Assembly: GCA_014898415.1 (NCBI GenBank)
Contig: RCTD01000001.1
Span: forward strand, 1,302,001-1,366,000
Origin: Stromatinia cepivora
Lineage: Eukaryota; Ascomycota; Leotiomycetes; Helotiales; Sclerotiniaceae
DNA length: 64,000 nucleotides
Reading direction: 5' to 3'
Shown here piece after piece: positions 50,112 to 60,885 of the stretch; within the stretch, counting starts at the first letter, position 1, and each line of letters starts with the position of its first letter. Under the pieces are notes generated by a model. The model had not been told where the DNA came from, did not search any database, and was given only the letters and a program-made list of their open reading frames with translations. Made by a program: the position numbers and the translations under genes.

Positions 50112-50573
50112 GTCCACGATTTCCTTGCACTATCCCATTGCCAGTCAATTGAAAAGAAAAGTGTTGTGTGGAGTGATATTTAGATTTAGAATCGCGTGTT
50201 GACCGACGCGACGAGAGGGGCTTCGCGAGAGAGCTAGGAACAATATTCATGAATTTGAACTAAATCGACAACATTAATAAAATTTCCATAGCTTTATGAT
50301 TTATAATACTACTTAGGATATTTAAAGATTTCATCGCAAATGCGATTACCAGTTCTGAATGAGTCCTGCGATTTGAAGTTTAATAATGCTATTCTGATTC
50401 TGGGTGCTGACTATTCCCAACGATGACGTTTCTCAATTTCTCAAAAAAACTTTCCGAACTTTTGATCCCAAAGATAAATAATGCGCCCGCCGCAATGATT
50501 GATAAACTATGATTATCTGTTAATTGTTAACCACGTGATTCTACAGCGTGCTCGTTTTTACAAAAGTGCGAGA
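50112..50573. other. Divergent spacer
   Basis: 462 bp between the 899-aa gene and the kinase-like gene. The frame upstream of 50,574 stays open to 50,499 but lacks an ATG, so an earlier kinase exon here cannot be excluded. Nothing else seen. Confidence 0.5.
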
Positions 50574-51792
50574 ATGATTTCAACACTCGTCGGCCGCTCT
50601 GGTCAGGTATATAAGCCAGTTCGTGTTATCTACAAACACCCAAACAAAAAGCCGGAGTTCAACATTTATCTGGCCTCTGGGTGAGTTCCGAAATCATAAC
50701 ATGCCGTGCTTTTCGTCGCAACAATGACCAACTGTACCGGCTAATCTGAGCAATGCTCTAGAAAGGATAATACAGCGTTCGTTTTAAAGCCTGTTACTCG
50801 CTCGATTTTTGAGCGTTCACAAGAGCTCAAACGGGAATTCGGCAACGTTCGTCAAATACGACACCATGTAGATGAAAACGAGGGGAAACATATACTTGTC
50901 TACGATTATGCCACATCCAACGTACTTGAAATGATAAACGACTGTCCTCCTCTTCCTCTACAAGCAAGAAAGACAATCCTTAAAGAGGTTGGCCTGGCAC
51001 TGAAAGATATGCACGCGAGAAATTGGATACACCTTGGTAGGCTATCTTTATCTATTCGCGATTTTTGCCTAAAGCTCTCTACTGATCTCACTGCTGTGCT
51101 CTATATGTGAAGCCTGACAACGTCTTCATCGATTGGTTTGTTAACATGGAAACTAAATTCTGCCTCGAAAAGTTGCAATTGGGCGATTTAGATTGTGCTT
51201 TGAAACTCATAGACACGAATCTTCTAAACCATAAGATAGGAAACGTGATGTGGCAAAGTCCAGAAGGACAACTGGGGAGGGGCATGGGGAAGCATTCGGA
51301 GGTGTTTTCTTTCGGGCTTCTGGTGAGTCAAACCTTCAATCCTTACAGAACCCCATTCTCTAACAATATGGTTACTTTCAGTGTCTTTTTGTGCTCACAG
51401 GCGTTGAATCGTTTCACCCCGACTTCGAGAGTCTACCTATAGAACCGGAGCGGGCGATCTTGCACAACTTGCTGTCGAACTTTGGGCCGCTTCCAGATGC
51501 GCTCGTAAAGCATGTTGATGATGAGAAAGGAGGCGAGCTCTTGAAGGATCTTTGGAAAATGATTGAAGAGGATGAGGAGCGAGCTGAAGGGTATGAGCCT
51601 TTTGAGCAATGGACCGAGACTGATTATCCCAATCTCAATGAGGATGCGAAGAGGTTGATACTGAGAATGACGAATCTGGACCCCGGAAAGAGGGCGGAGA
51701 TGGCTGATATCATGACGGATCCTTATTGGGATGAGGTTGGTTCTGAGGGTATTTTTGGGACTGAAGAATGTTTTAAAGATGATGCAAATTAG
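50574..51792 (+). CDS. Protein-kinase-like gene with one abnormal splice junction
   Basis: Exons: 50574-50680, 50762-51036, a third starting about 51105 and ending 51322, and 51382-51792. Kinase fold features: GRSGQVYKPV (Gly loop remnant), AFVLKPV (Lys), LVYDYATSN, DMHARNWIHL, KPDNVFIDW (catalytic loop), LGDLDCALKL (DFG replaced by GDLD), WQSPEG and SEVFSFGLL. The catalytic-loop region is split by an intron beginning GTAGGC at 51037. To keep the frame, exon 3 should start at 51105, but the bases before it are CTAT rather than AG. An AG lies at 51111-51112 but is out of phase. The missing AG could be a mutation, a sequence error or non-canonical splicing. Substrate unknown; altered DFG suggests weak or no activity. 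Confidence 0.6.
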
Positions 51793-52305
51793 TGGTTTAA
51801 TTTACGATAATGAAATGACTATTCTATAGCGAGGATTTGCAACCTGATATATTACTTGATAAAATGAAAAGTACTTCTCAAAGGCTACCATTTGACGACA
51901 GAGTTTGTATGCTACCGGGCCTTGGTAGTATTGTATCTTTGTCGAACAGAGAAAGTGGTGCTAGCCGTGTGTCGAGAACCAACGGATATATACTTAACTA
52001 TATACCGAATTAACTGCTCTGCAAGACTTTTGCAGAACAACAATCTTCCTTAGAGACTTAAGACAGGCAACGGAAATTTGAGCTGATTTATATGATTGGT
52101 AGAAGTAAGTCTCCTGACTATCATGTGACTGACAGGGGAATAGCGGGGTACCAACCTTTTATTTTCCTCGCAATGCTACACTGCATTAAAAAGTAAGTAT
52201 ATATTAGTACTGCTAGAGATACAAGAACTTTCATAACCTTTCTGAATTGAGAAGAAAAGCCCATTTATACAAAAAACATTTCCTGCAAATATAATATCCA
52301 CAAAT
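51793..52305. other. Intergenic before the transporter pseudogene
   Basis: 513 bp of AT-rich sequence, 3' flank of the kinase-like gene and former promoter of the transporter remnant. Nothing else seen. Confidence 0.5.
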
Positions 52306-52698
52306 ATGGAAACTTCAGGGTCCAAAAAGCAAAACATAGCTTAAACATCAGCCACTCCATATTCCACATTTACCACCAGACAAAAGCACCTTATAAGTTT
52401 CCTTGTAGCATTTGCAACAATCTTCTCTCCCCTCTCCAGTTTCGTCTACTACCCGGCCGTCACCTCCCTCTCCCACGATCTGAACGTCTCAATCGAACTC
52501 ATAAATCTCACCATAACCTCCTACCTGATCGTATCTGGCATCGCAGCCGCAATCGTCGGAGATAGAGCCGACATGACCGGCAGAAGATGGGCGTATATCC
52601 CAACACTAGGCATCTACTGCATCGCCGATATAGGATTGGCGCTGCAGAGAAGTTGGCCCGCTTTACTGGTACTGACTGAATTCTTGTTTGCATGTTAA
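52306..52698 (+). pseudogene. MFS transporter, N-terminal remnant with early stop
   Basis: Frame from ATG 52306 reads METSGSKKQNIA, then TAA at 52342-52344, then continues in the same frame with TSATPYSTFTTRQKHLI and the first transmembrane helices of a major-facilitator drug-type transporter. Clear family words: SPLSSFVYYPAVTSLS, INLTITSYLIVSGIAAAIVG and DRADMTGRRWAYIP (loop 2-3 motif A), LGIYCIADIGLALQRSWPAL. It ends at TAA 52696 after about 130 codons, whereas the family needs 450-550. The rest of the gene is missing: the next kilobase is very AT-rich. Early stop plus truncation make it a pseudogene; no intron could remove the TAA cleanly. Confidence 0.85.
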
Positions 52699-53660
52699 GC
52701 TACAATCTCGCGGCTTTTATACTTTAACTTTTTAACCATTCAAATAAAATAAAAATGTAAAGGATTTTTGATAATTTGAAAATCTCTATATATTAATTAA
52801 TTAAAAATATATTCACAATTAAAATTTCATATAATAAATTATTATAATTAATTTAATATTGAATTTTGAAACTAATGACTCTTTATAAATTTTGGTATAT
52901 TATACCCCAGCTAGTTCAGCTCGGTATTTATTTAAAACGACACCGAGTACATTCCTCGATATAAAAGAATCAGATCCATTCAGCTTTTGAATATTGATTT
53001 CGTAATCTTTTAATATAAATTTAGATTTTTTTGTTCGCTATTGATTTTTATTACACTGTATAACGAAATACTAAAGATTAATATTCGGGGTGTTATTAAT
53101 CATAATCAATGCTGGAAGATTTGAAAAATAGAGGGAAAAGGTAAATTGAAAAATGTTTGAGTGTGAATGAAAGTATGAAGACAGTCATTTTTGGCTCTCT
53201 CTTAATTAGAATGATGATATTGAAAATGGGAAACGAGGTTCATGAATTTTGGTGGGGTGGAGTTCGCGCTGATTCACATGAACGATGCCCGTTAGCAAGT
53301 GCTGAGGCTGCGTAAAACAGTGACGAAGCCCGCCGAATGTAGCGGCCAAAACACCAAGAACTTAGCTTTATTGTATAATTTTGATCTTTTTATATAAATA
53401 GAACTTTATATTAAAATAAAATCCCTAACTTAGCACATCTTTATACCCTTCGAGAGATCTCTTGAACAAAAAAGAATACTACTACTACTGTTACTACTAC
53501 TATTATTATTATTATTATTATTACTATTACTATTACTACTACTACTATTCTATTTCACCTACAACTCAAACACATATTTAAAAACGAACAACTCTCCTAA
53601 TGATTTCCCGATAACATAAACTTTACAAGGTACTCTACAGAGTATATTACCTATAACAAC
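52699..53660. other. AT-rich island, probable RIP-degraded insertion
   Basis: About 0.9 kb of strongly AT-rich DNA (long A/T-only words such as TATATATTAATTAATTAAAA) with islands of normal composition around 52,909-52,975 and 53,240-53,350. It abuts the broken MFS gene on the left. In ascomycetes such islands are commonly transposon copies mutated by RIP. No terminal repeats or reverse-transcriptase/transposase motifs are readable. A trinucleotide microsatellite lies at its right end. Confidence 0.6.
53478..53550 (+). repeat. (ACT/ATT)n trinucleotide microsatellite
   Basis: Runs of TACTACTAC alternate with TATTATTAT over about 70 bp, 110 bp upstream of the OXLD1-like start codon. Confidence 0.85.
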
Positions 53661-54359
53661 ATGATAGAGCAAAGAACGCTCCTCCGACTATCACAACATC
53701 TCAAACTTCCCTCCTCAGTTCGCTGCCTCCCCTCCTTCCCACGCCACAAATCCACATCCAATAAGCCAGCCCACCAAGCCCACCCCATAGGCGACTACTA
53801 CACCTCAATCCTCTCCTCTTCCTCCCCAGAAATATCCTCCGCACCCCCCACCACCGCCTCTCCCTCAAATCCACCCATAACCTCATCTTCAACCACCCCT
53901 CCCTCCCCAGCAACCGGCGCAGACCCCGAACCCTCGATCCTCTTCTCCTCCCGTCTATCCTCCCCTTTAGAGCGTCGCTCCGAGATCCTGCGCAAGAGTC
54001 AACGGATAGCCGGAGTCCTTGTTCCGCCGCGCCCAGGAGAACCAGATAATTGCTGTATGAGCGGCTGTGTGAATTGTGTATGGGATCGCTACCGGGATGA
54101 GATTGAGGAATGGGCTGCTGCTAAGAAGGAGGCGGGTAGGGCTTTGAAGAAAGAACGGAAGAAGAAGAGTGCGGCCGCCCTTGCTGAGGCGGCTGCGAGT
54201 ATGGATGATGATGGGGGTGGGAGTGAGGGGAATTGGGATGTGGGAGGGGAGGAAAAGGGCGACGATTTGTTTGAGGGGATTCCTGTAGGCATAAGGGCTT
54301 TTATGGCGCAGGAGAAGAAATTGAAGGAGAAGCATATGAGAGAAAAGACAGCGGGGTAA
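53661..54359 (+). CDS. OXLD1-like mitochondrial protein (oxidoreductase-like domain)
   Basis: Single exon, 232 residues. The N terminus (MIEQRTLLRLSQHLKLPS) is Arg/Leu/Ser-rich and acid-poor after Glu3, as in mitochondrial presequences. The oxidoreductase-like domain motif is plain: PPRPGEPDNCCMSGCVNCVW followed by DRYRDEIEEW, with Cys131, Cys132, Cys136 and Cys139. The C-terminal third is a charged Ala/Lys helix and an acidic Gly-rich linker ending GIPVGIRAFMAQEKKLKEKH. The biochemical role of the family is poorly defined. The gene starts 110 bp after a trinucleotide microsatellite at the edge of the AT-rich island. Confidence 0.88.
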   Translation: MIEQRTLLRLSQHLKLPSSVRCLPSFPRHKSTSNKPAHQAHPIGDYYTSILSSSSPEISSAPPTTASPSNPPITSSSTTPPSPATGADPEPSILFSSRLSSPLERRSEILRKSQRIAGVLVPPRPGEPDNCCMSGCVNCVWDRYRDEIEEWAAAKKEAGRALKKERKKKSAAALAEAAASMDDDGGGSEGNWDVGGEEKGDDLFEGIPVGIRAFMAQEKKLKEKHMREKTAG

Positions 54360-54823
54360 TGGAGGATTGGAGAAGAGGGGCTAATAATGAGTATTACATA
54401 TGCGCGGAGGCGATCGGTTTTCCTGGCTTGGATATCATCAAGTCAGAAGATAAGAAGAGCAAGGACTACCAGAAAGATTTTGTTACACAAGCAGATAAGG
54501 GTGTTATCATGGAGTTTAGTAGAGATGGAACCGTGTTGCTTCGAGCATAGAAGTTTAGAGGAATGTGGGAGATTTCACGGGCGTCCCCATATCATATACT
54601 GTAGATAGAGAGATTAAATTATGGATATGGGCTTGTAGACCACAGCCTTCACTTGTCACTCGGCACTCATAACGGATGGCACGCCATGTAAACAATATCC
54701 CTTCAATTATTCGACAAATTACTCCATCCATTCAACCTTCGACTCCGACCCACTGCCAATATAACCTTCAATATCCCTTCGCAATGCCCTGCTCTCTTCT
54801 TGAAATGCATCGTCCTTCACCAC
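54360..54823. other. Convergent 3' flanks
   Basis: 464 bp between OXLD1-like and DPM3 stops. A 63-codon open frame begins at an ATG on 54,359, overlapping the OXLD1-like stop (TAATGG), and reads MEDWRRGANNEYYICAEA; it has no recognisable family and is more likely untranslated sequence. Confidence 0.5.
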
Positions 54824-55617
54824 CTAGTCGACATCCACGCCCTTAGTCCTGAGATCCTTTCTCGCCAACTCAATCTCCTCCATCAACTCCGCATGCGCCT
54901 TCGGCACATCATTAAACGTGAAAACGCCATAGCCCAACTTCCCCAAAAGATACGCTCCAAACGAAACCAACATCCAGAACGGTAACTATTTCCGCAAGAA
55001 AAATACCAAGTCAGCGATGATATTCTTGATATGAGTGACGATCGATATCGTGGCTATAGATTTAATCGAGCCATCACGACGCGAGAATAAAGTCGAGGAG
55101 GGAGAGGCGGGTGGAGGGAACGGAAAGGATTCGTATGTCGAATCACCTAAGGATGGGGAAAGAGGAACTTTCTCCCAATTCTCGGGAATGGGGAGATCGG
55201 CATCGTGAGCGGGAGGAGATGTTATGGTTATGGTACAAGTAGCCATATCCTTCTTTCCCTCGGTGCGTTGCTCGTCAAGAGAAAGAAGAAAGGAGTAGAA
55301 GGGGTAGAAATAAAAACACAAGCATAACGTACCACAGGAACAACCTCCTCAGAAACCTTTCCAGGAAGAGGAATTAACTCCAAATAAACCGCCAAGTATA
55401 GCTAAGTAAAATCACCGGATCAGCAATCATTCGTTCATTTCTCTTTTCAATTCCATGTCGCCCCGAATCTGCCGTACATCGTGCTATGTGTTTGCAAATT
55501 TTGCACATTTGCACAGAATAATCCCAACGCATAATGACAAATTCAAACAATCAGAAGCAGACAACATACCGAAGTGACGAGTAAGCCAATAGAGATGGTT
55601 TGCTGTGCGCGGGTCAT
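54824..55617 (-). CDS. DPM3: Dolichol-phosphate mannosyltransferase subunit 3 (DPM3)
   Basis: Small ER membrane subunit that stabilises and anchors the catalytic DPM1 subunit for dolichol-phosphate-mannose synthesis (N-glycans, GPI anchors, O-mannosylation). Three small exons on the minus strand: 55617-55570, 55401-55333 and 54985-54824, 92 residues, the usual length. Two membrane helices: TISIGLLVTSLYLAVYLELI (across junction 1) and LPFWMLVSFGAYLLGKLGYG. The C-terminal signature is FNDVPKAHAELMEEIELARK then DLRTKGVDVD. Intron 1 is 168 bp and intron 2 is 347 bp, both long for this genome; intron 2 contains an open frame described separately. None of the exons is long enough to stand out as an ORF. 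Confidence 0.93.
54986..55246 (-). other. Open frame nested in DPM3 intron 2
   Basis: An 86-codon frame on the same strand as DPM3, starting MATCTITITSPPAHDADLPI and ending VFFLRK, with its TAG stop coinciding exactly with the TAG acceptor of the intron. It is Pro/Ser-rich with a hydrophobic C-terminal helix (IKNIIADLVFFL). It could be a small protein made from an alternative transcript, or chance. Confidence 0.3.
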
Positions 55618-56106
55618 TTTTACGATTCCGTGTGCGATTGCTCAGGTTCGGGGTTGATGTGTTTTATAAGGTTAGGGTTCGGTGGATGCGATGCGTGTGT
55701 GAGTTGGCAGATTCTCAAGGGTGGGCAAAGGAGTGTGGTTCGTAAGGAGAGTGGTGGTTTTGTTTTCTTTTCGGGATTGGGTTGATTTGAGGACAGTCAC
55801 GATTGGATTGGGCCCCAAAAATTTAGAGCTGTGACAATAATGTCACGTGTCGCTTCTTGAGAATCCTACCTCCTGTTTTTCCGAGCGTTTCTTCTCAAGT
55901 TTAATAAGGTGATGGTCGATGAGCAAGTGGTTTAAAAGGCTTTCAAATATTTACATATAGTCCACGAGGACAAACTTGATTACAAAACTACTAGGTACAC
56001 GATATATGTCAACCAATTCCCCATCAGGGAATATTTACTCCTCCAACCCGGTATCATTCAACGCCCATTTAACTACCTTCATAATCATAGAACCAAGAAA
56101 ATTACA
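55618..56106. other. Spacer between DPM3 promoter and LRR gene 3' end
   Basis: 489 bp. Holds the DPM3 upstream region (GGATTGGGTTGATTTGAG near 55,775) and the 3' flank of the LRR gene. Nothing else seen. Confidence 0.5.
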
Positions 56107-59100
56107 TTAATCAACATCCGTAGGGCTAGTTTCCTCTGCAGGTATTTCTGCAGAAGGTATTCTATCTCTCAACCATGCAAGCGTAGCTTCCGTACCCTTC
56201 TCCAGAATCGTGTATTTTGGCACACGGAAACGATTTCCACTGACGTCCAGAGTCTGTAGCCCGTTTGGTCCACCCAAAAGCCCAATACGCGAATTTAGGC
56301 TGTTTATCTCATTGCTGCTGCAGTCTAGAAGTCTCAAGCCCTGAACGGCTTCTGGCATCAATTCACGGATTGTGTTGTTTGATGCCATAAGGAATATCAA
56401 GCTCGGGAAGTGGGGTTTCAGAACAGGTAGTGAAGTTAAACGATTGAAACTGATATCAAGCTTCTCTAGGTTCGGGGCTTGTAGATGTTGTATCAGTGGT
56501 TGTAGGGAATTGAAAGTGTTGGAGCTAAGATTCAGTTCCTTCAGTGCAGGGAGATCTAAATCGTCCTTCAGAAACGTGTCGCTTGTCAACTCATTGTGAG
56601 CGATACACAAGGAGGTGAGAGTGGATGCAAAGAAAGCAATAGAGGTAGGTATCTCCTTGAATTTATTATGTTGTAAGTGTAAGACTTTGATCGTATCGTG
56701 TGCAGCAACTTCCGCAGCTATCACTGGATTGAGGGAGTGTGAACTCGTGCTAGATCGATCGAGAATTCCTCCTGCTTTGACTGGCCAATGAGAAGACGTT
56801 GGTCGACTTGAGGTGCTTGGGGTGCTCGGCTCAGATAAGAACCCGTCTTTCTCTGGCTCGGCTGGTGTAATTCGGGCTCGCATGGCATTTTTCAGATCTT
56901 CGGTAGACATGGCTGAGAATTTCTTTTCTCTTAGTGGATTTCCGTTTACTCGAAATATGTCAAGACTTTCCATTCTACCAATTCTGTCATCCAGAACTTT
57001 GATGTTGTTGCCACTAAAATTAACATTTTTAACCTTGGGAAGGTCGACAAAACCAGCTGGTAGCTCAGACAGATTGTTATCCTCGACAGTGAGTGTAAGT
57101 AGAGATACCCAGGAAGTCAAATCCGGCAAACTTGTAATGCGGTTTGCGGAGCAACTCAACTGATGAAGTGAAGGAAGATCGAGCTCTGATTCAGAAAGAG
57201 AAGTGATAGCATTACTGGTGACATCCAAAACTTGTAGTTGCGATAGTTTTTCCACAGCCCCAGTAACAAGAGTACCGGTGAGTCCGTTCTTGACAGCTAT
57301 AAGCTCGATAAGGGGTAGACGACTGAGAATGTCGAAAGGTAGCAATCGGAATCTGTTCTCGGTAATATTTAGAACCCTCAGTCGATCTAACTGTGATAAA
57401 CTATCCGGAAATGTATCCAGGGCATTACGTTGTATCTCTAGAACCTCAAGGCTTTTTAAGTTTTCTATATCCGGACTTAGAGTTCCACAGAGTCCGTTGC
57501 CTGCCATTTTAAGATCCCGCAAAGATGTAATTTGTGTGATAACTTGGAGACATTCATTGCCTAATTTGTTGTTTGACTGTTCACCATTAGCAATCAGTCA
57601 TTTTAGTACAGTGTTTGTTGATTAGTTAGCTTACCAGATTCAAAGATGTCAAAAGCTCAAGTCTACGGAGACCCATAGGAATCTCTTTCAAGAAATTGCC
57701 GTGCAGGTCTAATGTCTCGAGGCCGCCAAATTGATTACCTGTGAACTCATCATCCTCCATGGCCTCACGTGGGTCGACATCCGGGAAGATGTCTTCATCA
57801 AGTTTTTCAAACTCATTGTCAGCCGCAATAAATCTTGTCAGATCAACAGCTTCAGCCCACGATCCACCCTGGTCTCCGAGTGCCTCAAGATTATACATGT
57901 TCATAACCTCTTCGGGCATTTCTTTGAAGCCCATAGCGGCGATATTAAGGCGTCCATCGGTTCGCGCAGCAGCGATTCGTTTGCGTAGAAGGCCTTTACT
58001 GGCGTTTGGATCTACGTGTTGATTGAAGGGATCGTCCGAAAGACCGAAATCGAACGTCGCTGTAGGAATCACAGGTGTTTCTTCATGATTGCTTGCGGCA
58101 CTTGTGTTTGCTGCCGCTCGCTTTGCTGCTTTGGCTTTCGCAATCTGATCCCTAAGGGATGAAGAGGATTTTGGGGCTGTAGATTCCCCCGTTTTGTCGG
58201 AACCCAGAGAAGCTTCAGCAGGAGCCGATGTCACAGATCTGTGAGGAATACTCTTGAAGTTTATTGACCTGTTCCTGTTAACAGAGCCGGTACTGTCCGT
58301 AGCGGTTGACTTTTTGATAGCATCTTCACTAGGAGCCGATGTGACCGACTTAGAAGGAATGTCCTTAAAGTTCATTGACTTCTTCCTTGTGACAAAACCA
58401 ATGCTGTCTGTCTCAAATGCCTGGTCCATTAAAGGCATCGATGGTTTGCGAAATAGACCAGTCATTGAAGCACGCTCCTTCACTGATCGGGCACTGAATG
58501 TCTTGCTGCCAGATTTGATCGTTGGGAGCTTTTCTGGTTTTACCGGGCTGGGAGATCTTTGTAAGGCATTGCCAGGTGACGGGAGCTGTGCTATGCTTCC
58601 GGGACTGAAGCTGCTTCGAACCGTCGGAGTCTTGAGTGTCTTTGCAGGACTTGGTCGTTTCATCGGTGTAGAAGCTTGGTAATTTGTAGGTGGGGGTCGG
58701 AAGGTACCCGAAGACGACCGGAAGTCAGGAATTTTTGGCCCAGAGTCCTCACTCGATGTCGGTCTTGAGCTGGCGGAACGGCGGGATGGTGGTCTCATAG
58801 ACCCATCATTTTGATAACTGGATCCAGGTCTGGACGATGAACTCGCGCGCGACACGGAGCGTTGAGGAGGCTGAGGATTGAAAAAGTTTGACTGTCTTCT
58901 TCGAACGGCCGGTGATGGGGGAATATGTTGCAGTGTTTCCATTGTGCGTTCGGATAAGGAGGGGCGCGAAGACGAGCTCCCACTAAGACCTTCGTCATCA
59001 TCAGATATAACTGGAGAGAATCTGTGCTCTTTCACATCCTCCTCCTCACTCGAAGCTGGCCGATATTGTTCTTCGTCGACTGTTTGAGGCTTTCGAAAGA

Positions 59101-59356
59101 AATTATCGCTTGGCTTGTGCTGTATTGCCCGCGGAGGGAGACGACTAGCAGCAGGTGCTGTAATACGTTGTCTCGAAGGTGTCGATGCAGATAATTGATC
59201 TCTCGATGCAGTGCTTCGTAAACGTGGGTTGACGATACCGTTCGTAGGTCGGGCAGGCTGTTGTTGTAAGTTTTCTCTGGAGGCCGAGGGCCGTGGAAGA
59301 CGTGAAGGTCTAGGTAAACCAGATGGCCTTTGCTTGTTGACTGTGATGTTGTCCAT
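56107..59356 (-). CDS. Leucine-rich-repeat protein, LRRC40-like, with disordered N terminus
   Basis: Two exons, 59356-57635 and 57576-56107, 1,063 residues; the 58-bp intron joins LTSLNL to SNNKLGNE inside an LRR. The first ~440 residues are disordered and Ser/Pro/Arg-rich with many SP sites. A ~31-residue segment is duplicated at 315-345 and 352-382 (KSMNFKDIPSKSVTSAPSE and RSINFKSIPHRSVTSAPAE). From about 450 a ribonuclease-inhibitor-like LRR domain follows, with at least a dozen repeats of the form L-x2-L-x-L-x2-N-x-L (LEVLEIQRNALDTFPDSL, LRVLNITENRFRLLP, LKELNLSSNTFNSL). A linker (about 775-830) splits the LRRs. Likely a signalling or cortical scaffold; partner unknown. No catalytic domain seen. 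Confidence 0.9.
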
Positions 59357-60885
59357 GGTTGTGATTGTGCTCGAGGAAGCAGTATTATGTTCAATAATTA
59401 ATTATACCCAGCCGGAGCTATGTGAATTCGCATAAATACAAAGATGACGCTCAAAGTAAACAAACAGGTTTCCCCTGTAAACAGATGAAGGCTCCGCAGA
59501 AAAGGAAAGGGGAAACCACAGTATTAACTACCTTATATTGACACAAATAGTAGTCAGTGTTTCGAAAGGAACAGATACTTTCTTCCTTTCTTTCCATCGA
59601 TCAATAGATAATTAATTGGAGTGACCGTGTCATGAGCTGCTTTTAGAGCGGATCTATTATTGAAATCTCATTTCCCTGGGCTCACGGTTTTTCGGAGAAT
59701 AGTTTATTTTATTACCTTAGGCCAGGGGTATTTATCATTGATTAGGAGAACTGGGCACAAGTGTACGGGAGTACTAGATAGGTTGGGCCGATGATTCCCT
59801 TCACAAGCAATATACGACGATTCACAAATCAGCTTTTATTGTGCCCCAATAGTTCATCTACACATAGGCATATACTTGTATTGCTAAAAAAGTATACAAC
59901 TTCAACTCTTAAAAAACAAAGTTATTCATCTCCTGATTTATTAGCTTTTGATAGATACCTAGGTATGTGTTCAGAGCTGCATGTTTTCTGTCCGCATGAG
60001 TACTACTGTATCATTTAACTAATACCTACAAGGTAGAGTGATTGTCCTAGGTAAGTGCAAAGAATTCAGAGAAGGATAAGTCATAGAATAGAAACTTTGT
60101 ATTGAGAACTATATATCTACTCAACAACAACAACAAACTTTTCCTTTCTTTTTTGATTGATTCAAGAATATAAGAACTATTCTAATTAAATCAATACTCA
60201 TCTATTGTAATTCTCAAAAGTTAAACAATATTGTAATAATTTATTATTATATTTATATTTACTGTCTATTCATTTCATCTATGAACCATTTTGACAAAGT
60301 AAATCATTAAAATAGGCTTAGGGCAGCCTCACGACCCCACATGACTATCACTATCACCTTGGCAACAGAGCAAACCCCAGCCATTTCTCTCTATCTCTGC
60401 AAATAATCGCATGCGCAAATAACATCCCGCCATCCATCAATCATCCCTCTCTTATCTCAACTTTGGCCTGCAACATTAACATATGAGTAAACATACCATA
60501 TGTCATTACCATACATACTCAATTACAAGGACATATCACTATTGATCATACCCACATTGCGATCACATTTGCTACCTCGACATAACAACAGAAATTACAT
60601 CGCAAACGAATTAATCACAACATCAATCCCCTCCGAGTACCCACCTACATCTGCCTCTCCTCAAACCGGTGCACCTTATTCCAATATCTGTTTATCTGCG
60701 ATACACGAGAGAAAGGCAATACCGGTGATTGTACAGACTTGGACAAGTACGCGGATCAATTTTATTATTAATACTTCATCTCAGCAAAAAATTGGAATTT
60801 TGTAACACGTCATGAGTTCTCCATCTACTCACATTTGCTAATATTTCAATAAGATGTACTTTCCCTCTCTTTAGAACCAAACCCA
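59357..60885. other. Divergent spacer, 1.5 kb
   Basis: Upstream regions of the LRR gene and the coiled-coil gene. An AT-rich patch lies at 60,120-60,310 with TAATAATTTATTATTATATT. A 101-codon ATG frame at 60,500-60,805 precedes the coiled-coil gene by 81 bp and could be an upstream ORF of its leader; it has no recognisable domain. Confidence 0.5.

Noticed and set aside
52306..52698. Intact MFS transporter gene with an intron removing the early stop
   Set aside because: No usable GT donor before codon 13 with a phased acceptor, and the C-terminal two thirds are absent.
54359..54550. 63-codon ATG frame overlapping the OXLD1-like stop
   Set aside because: No recognisable family; more likely 3' untranslated sequence.
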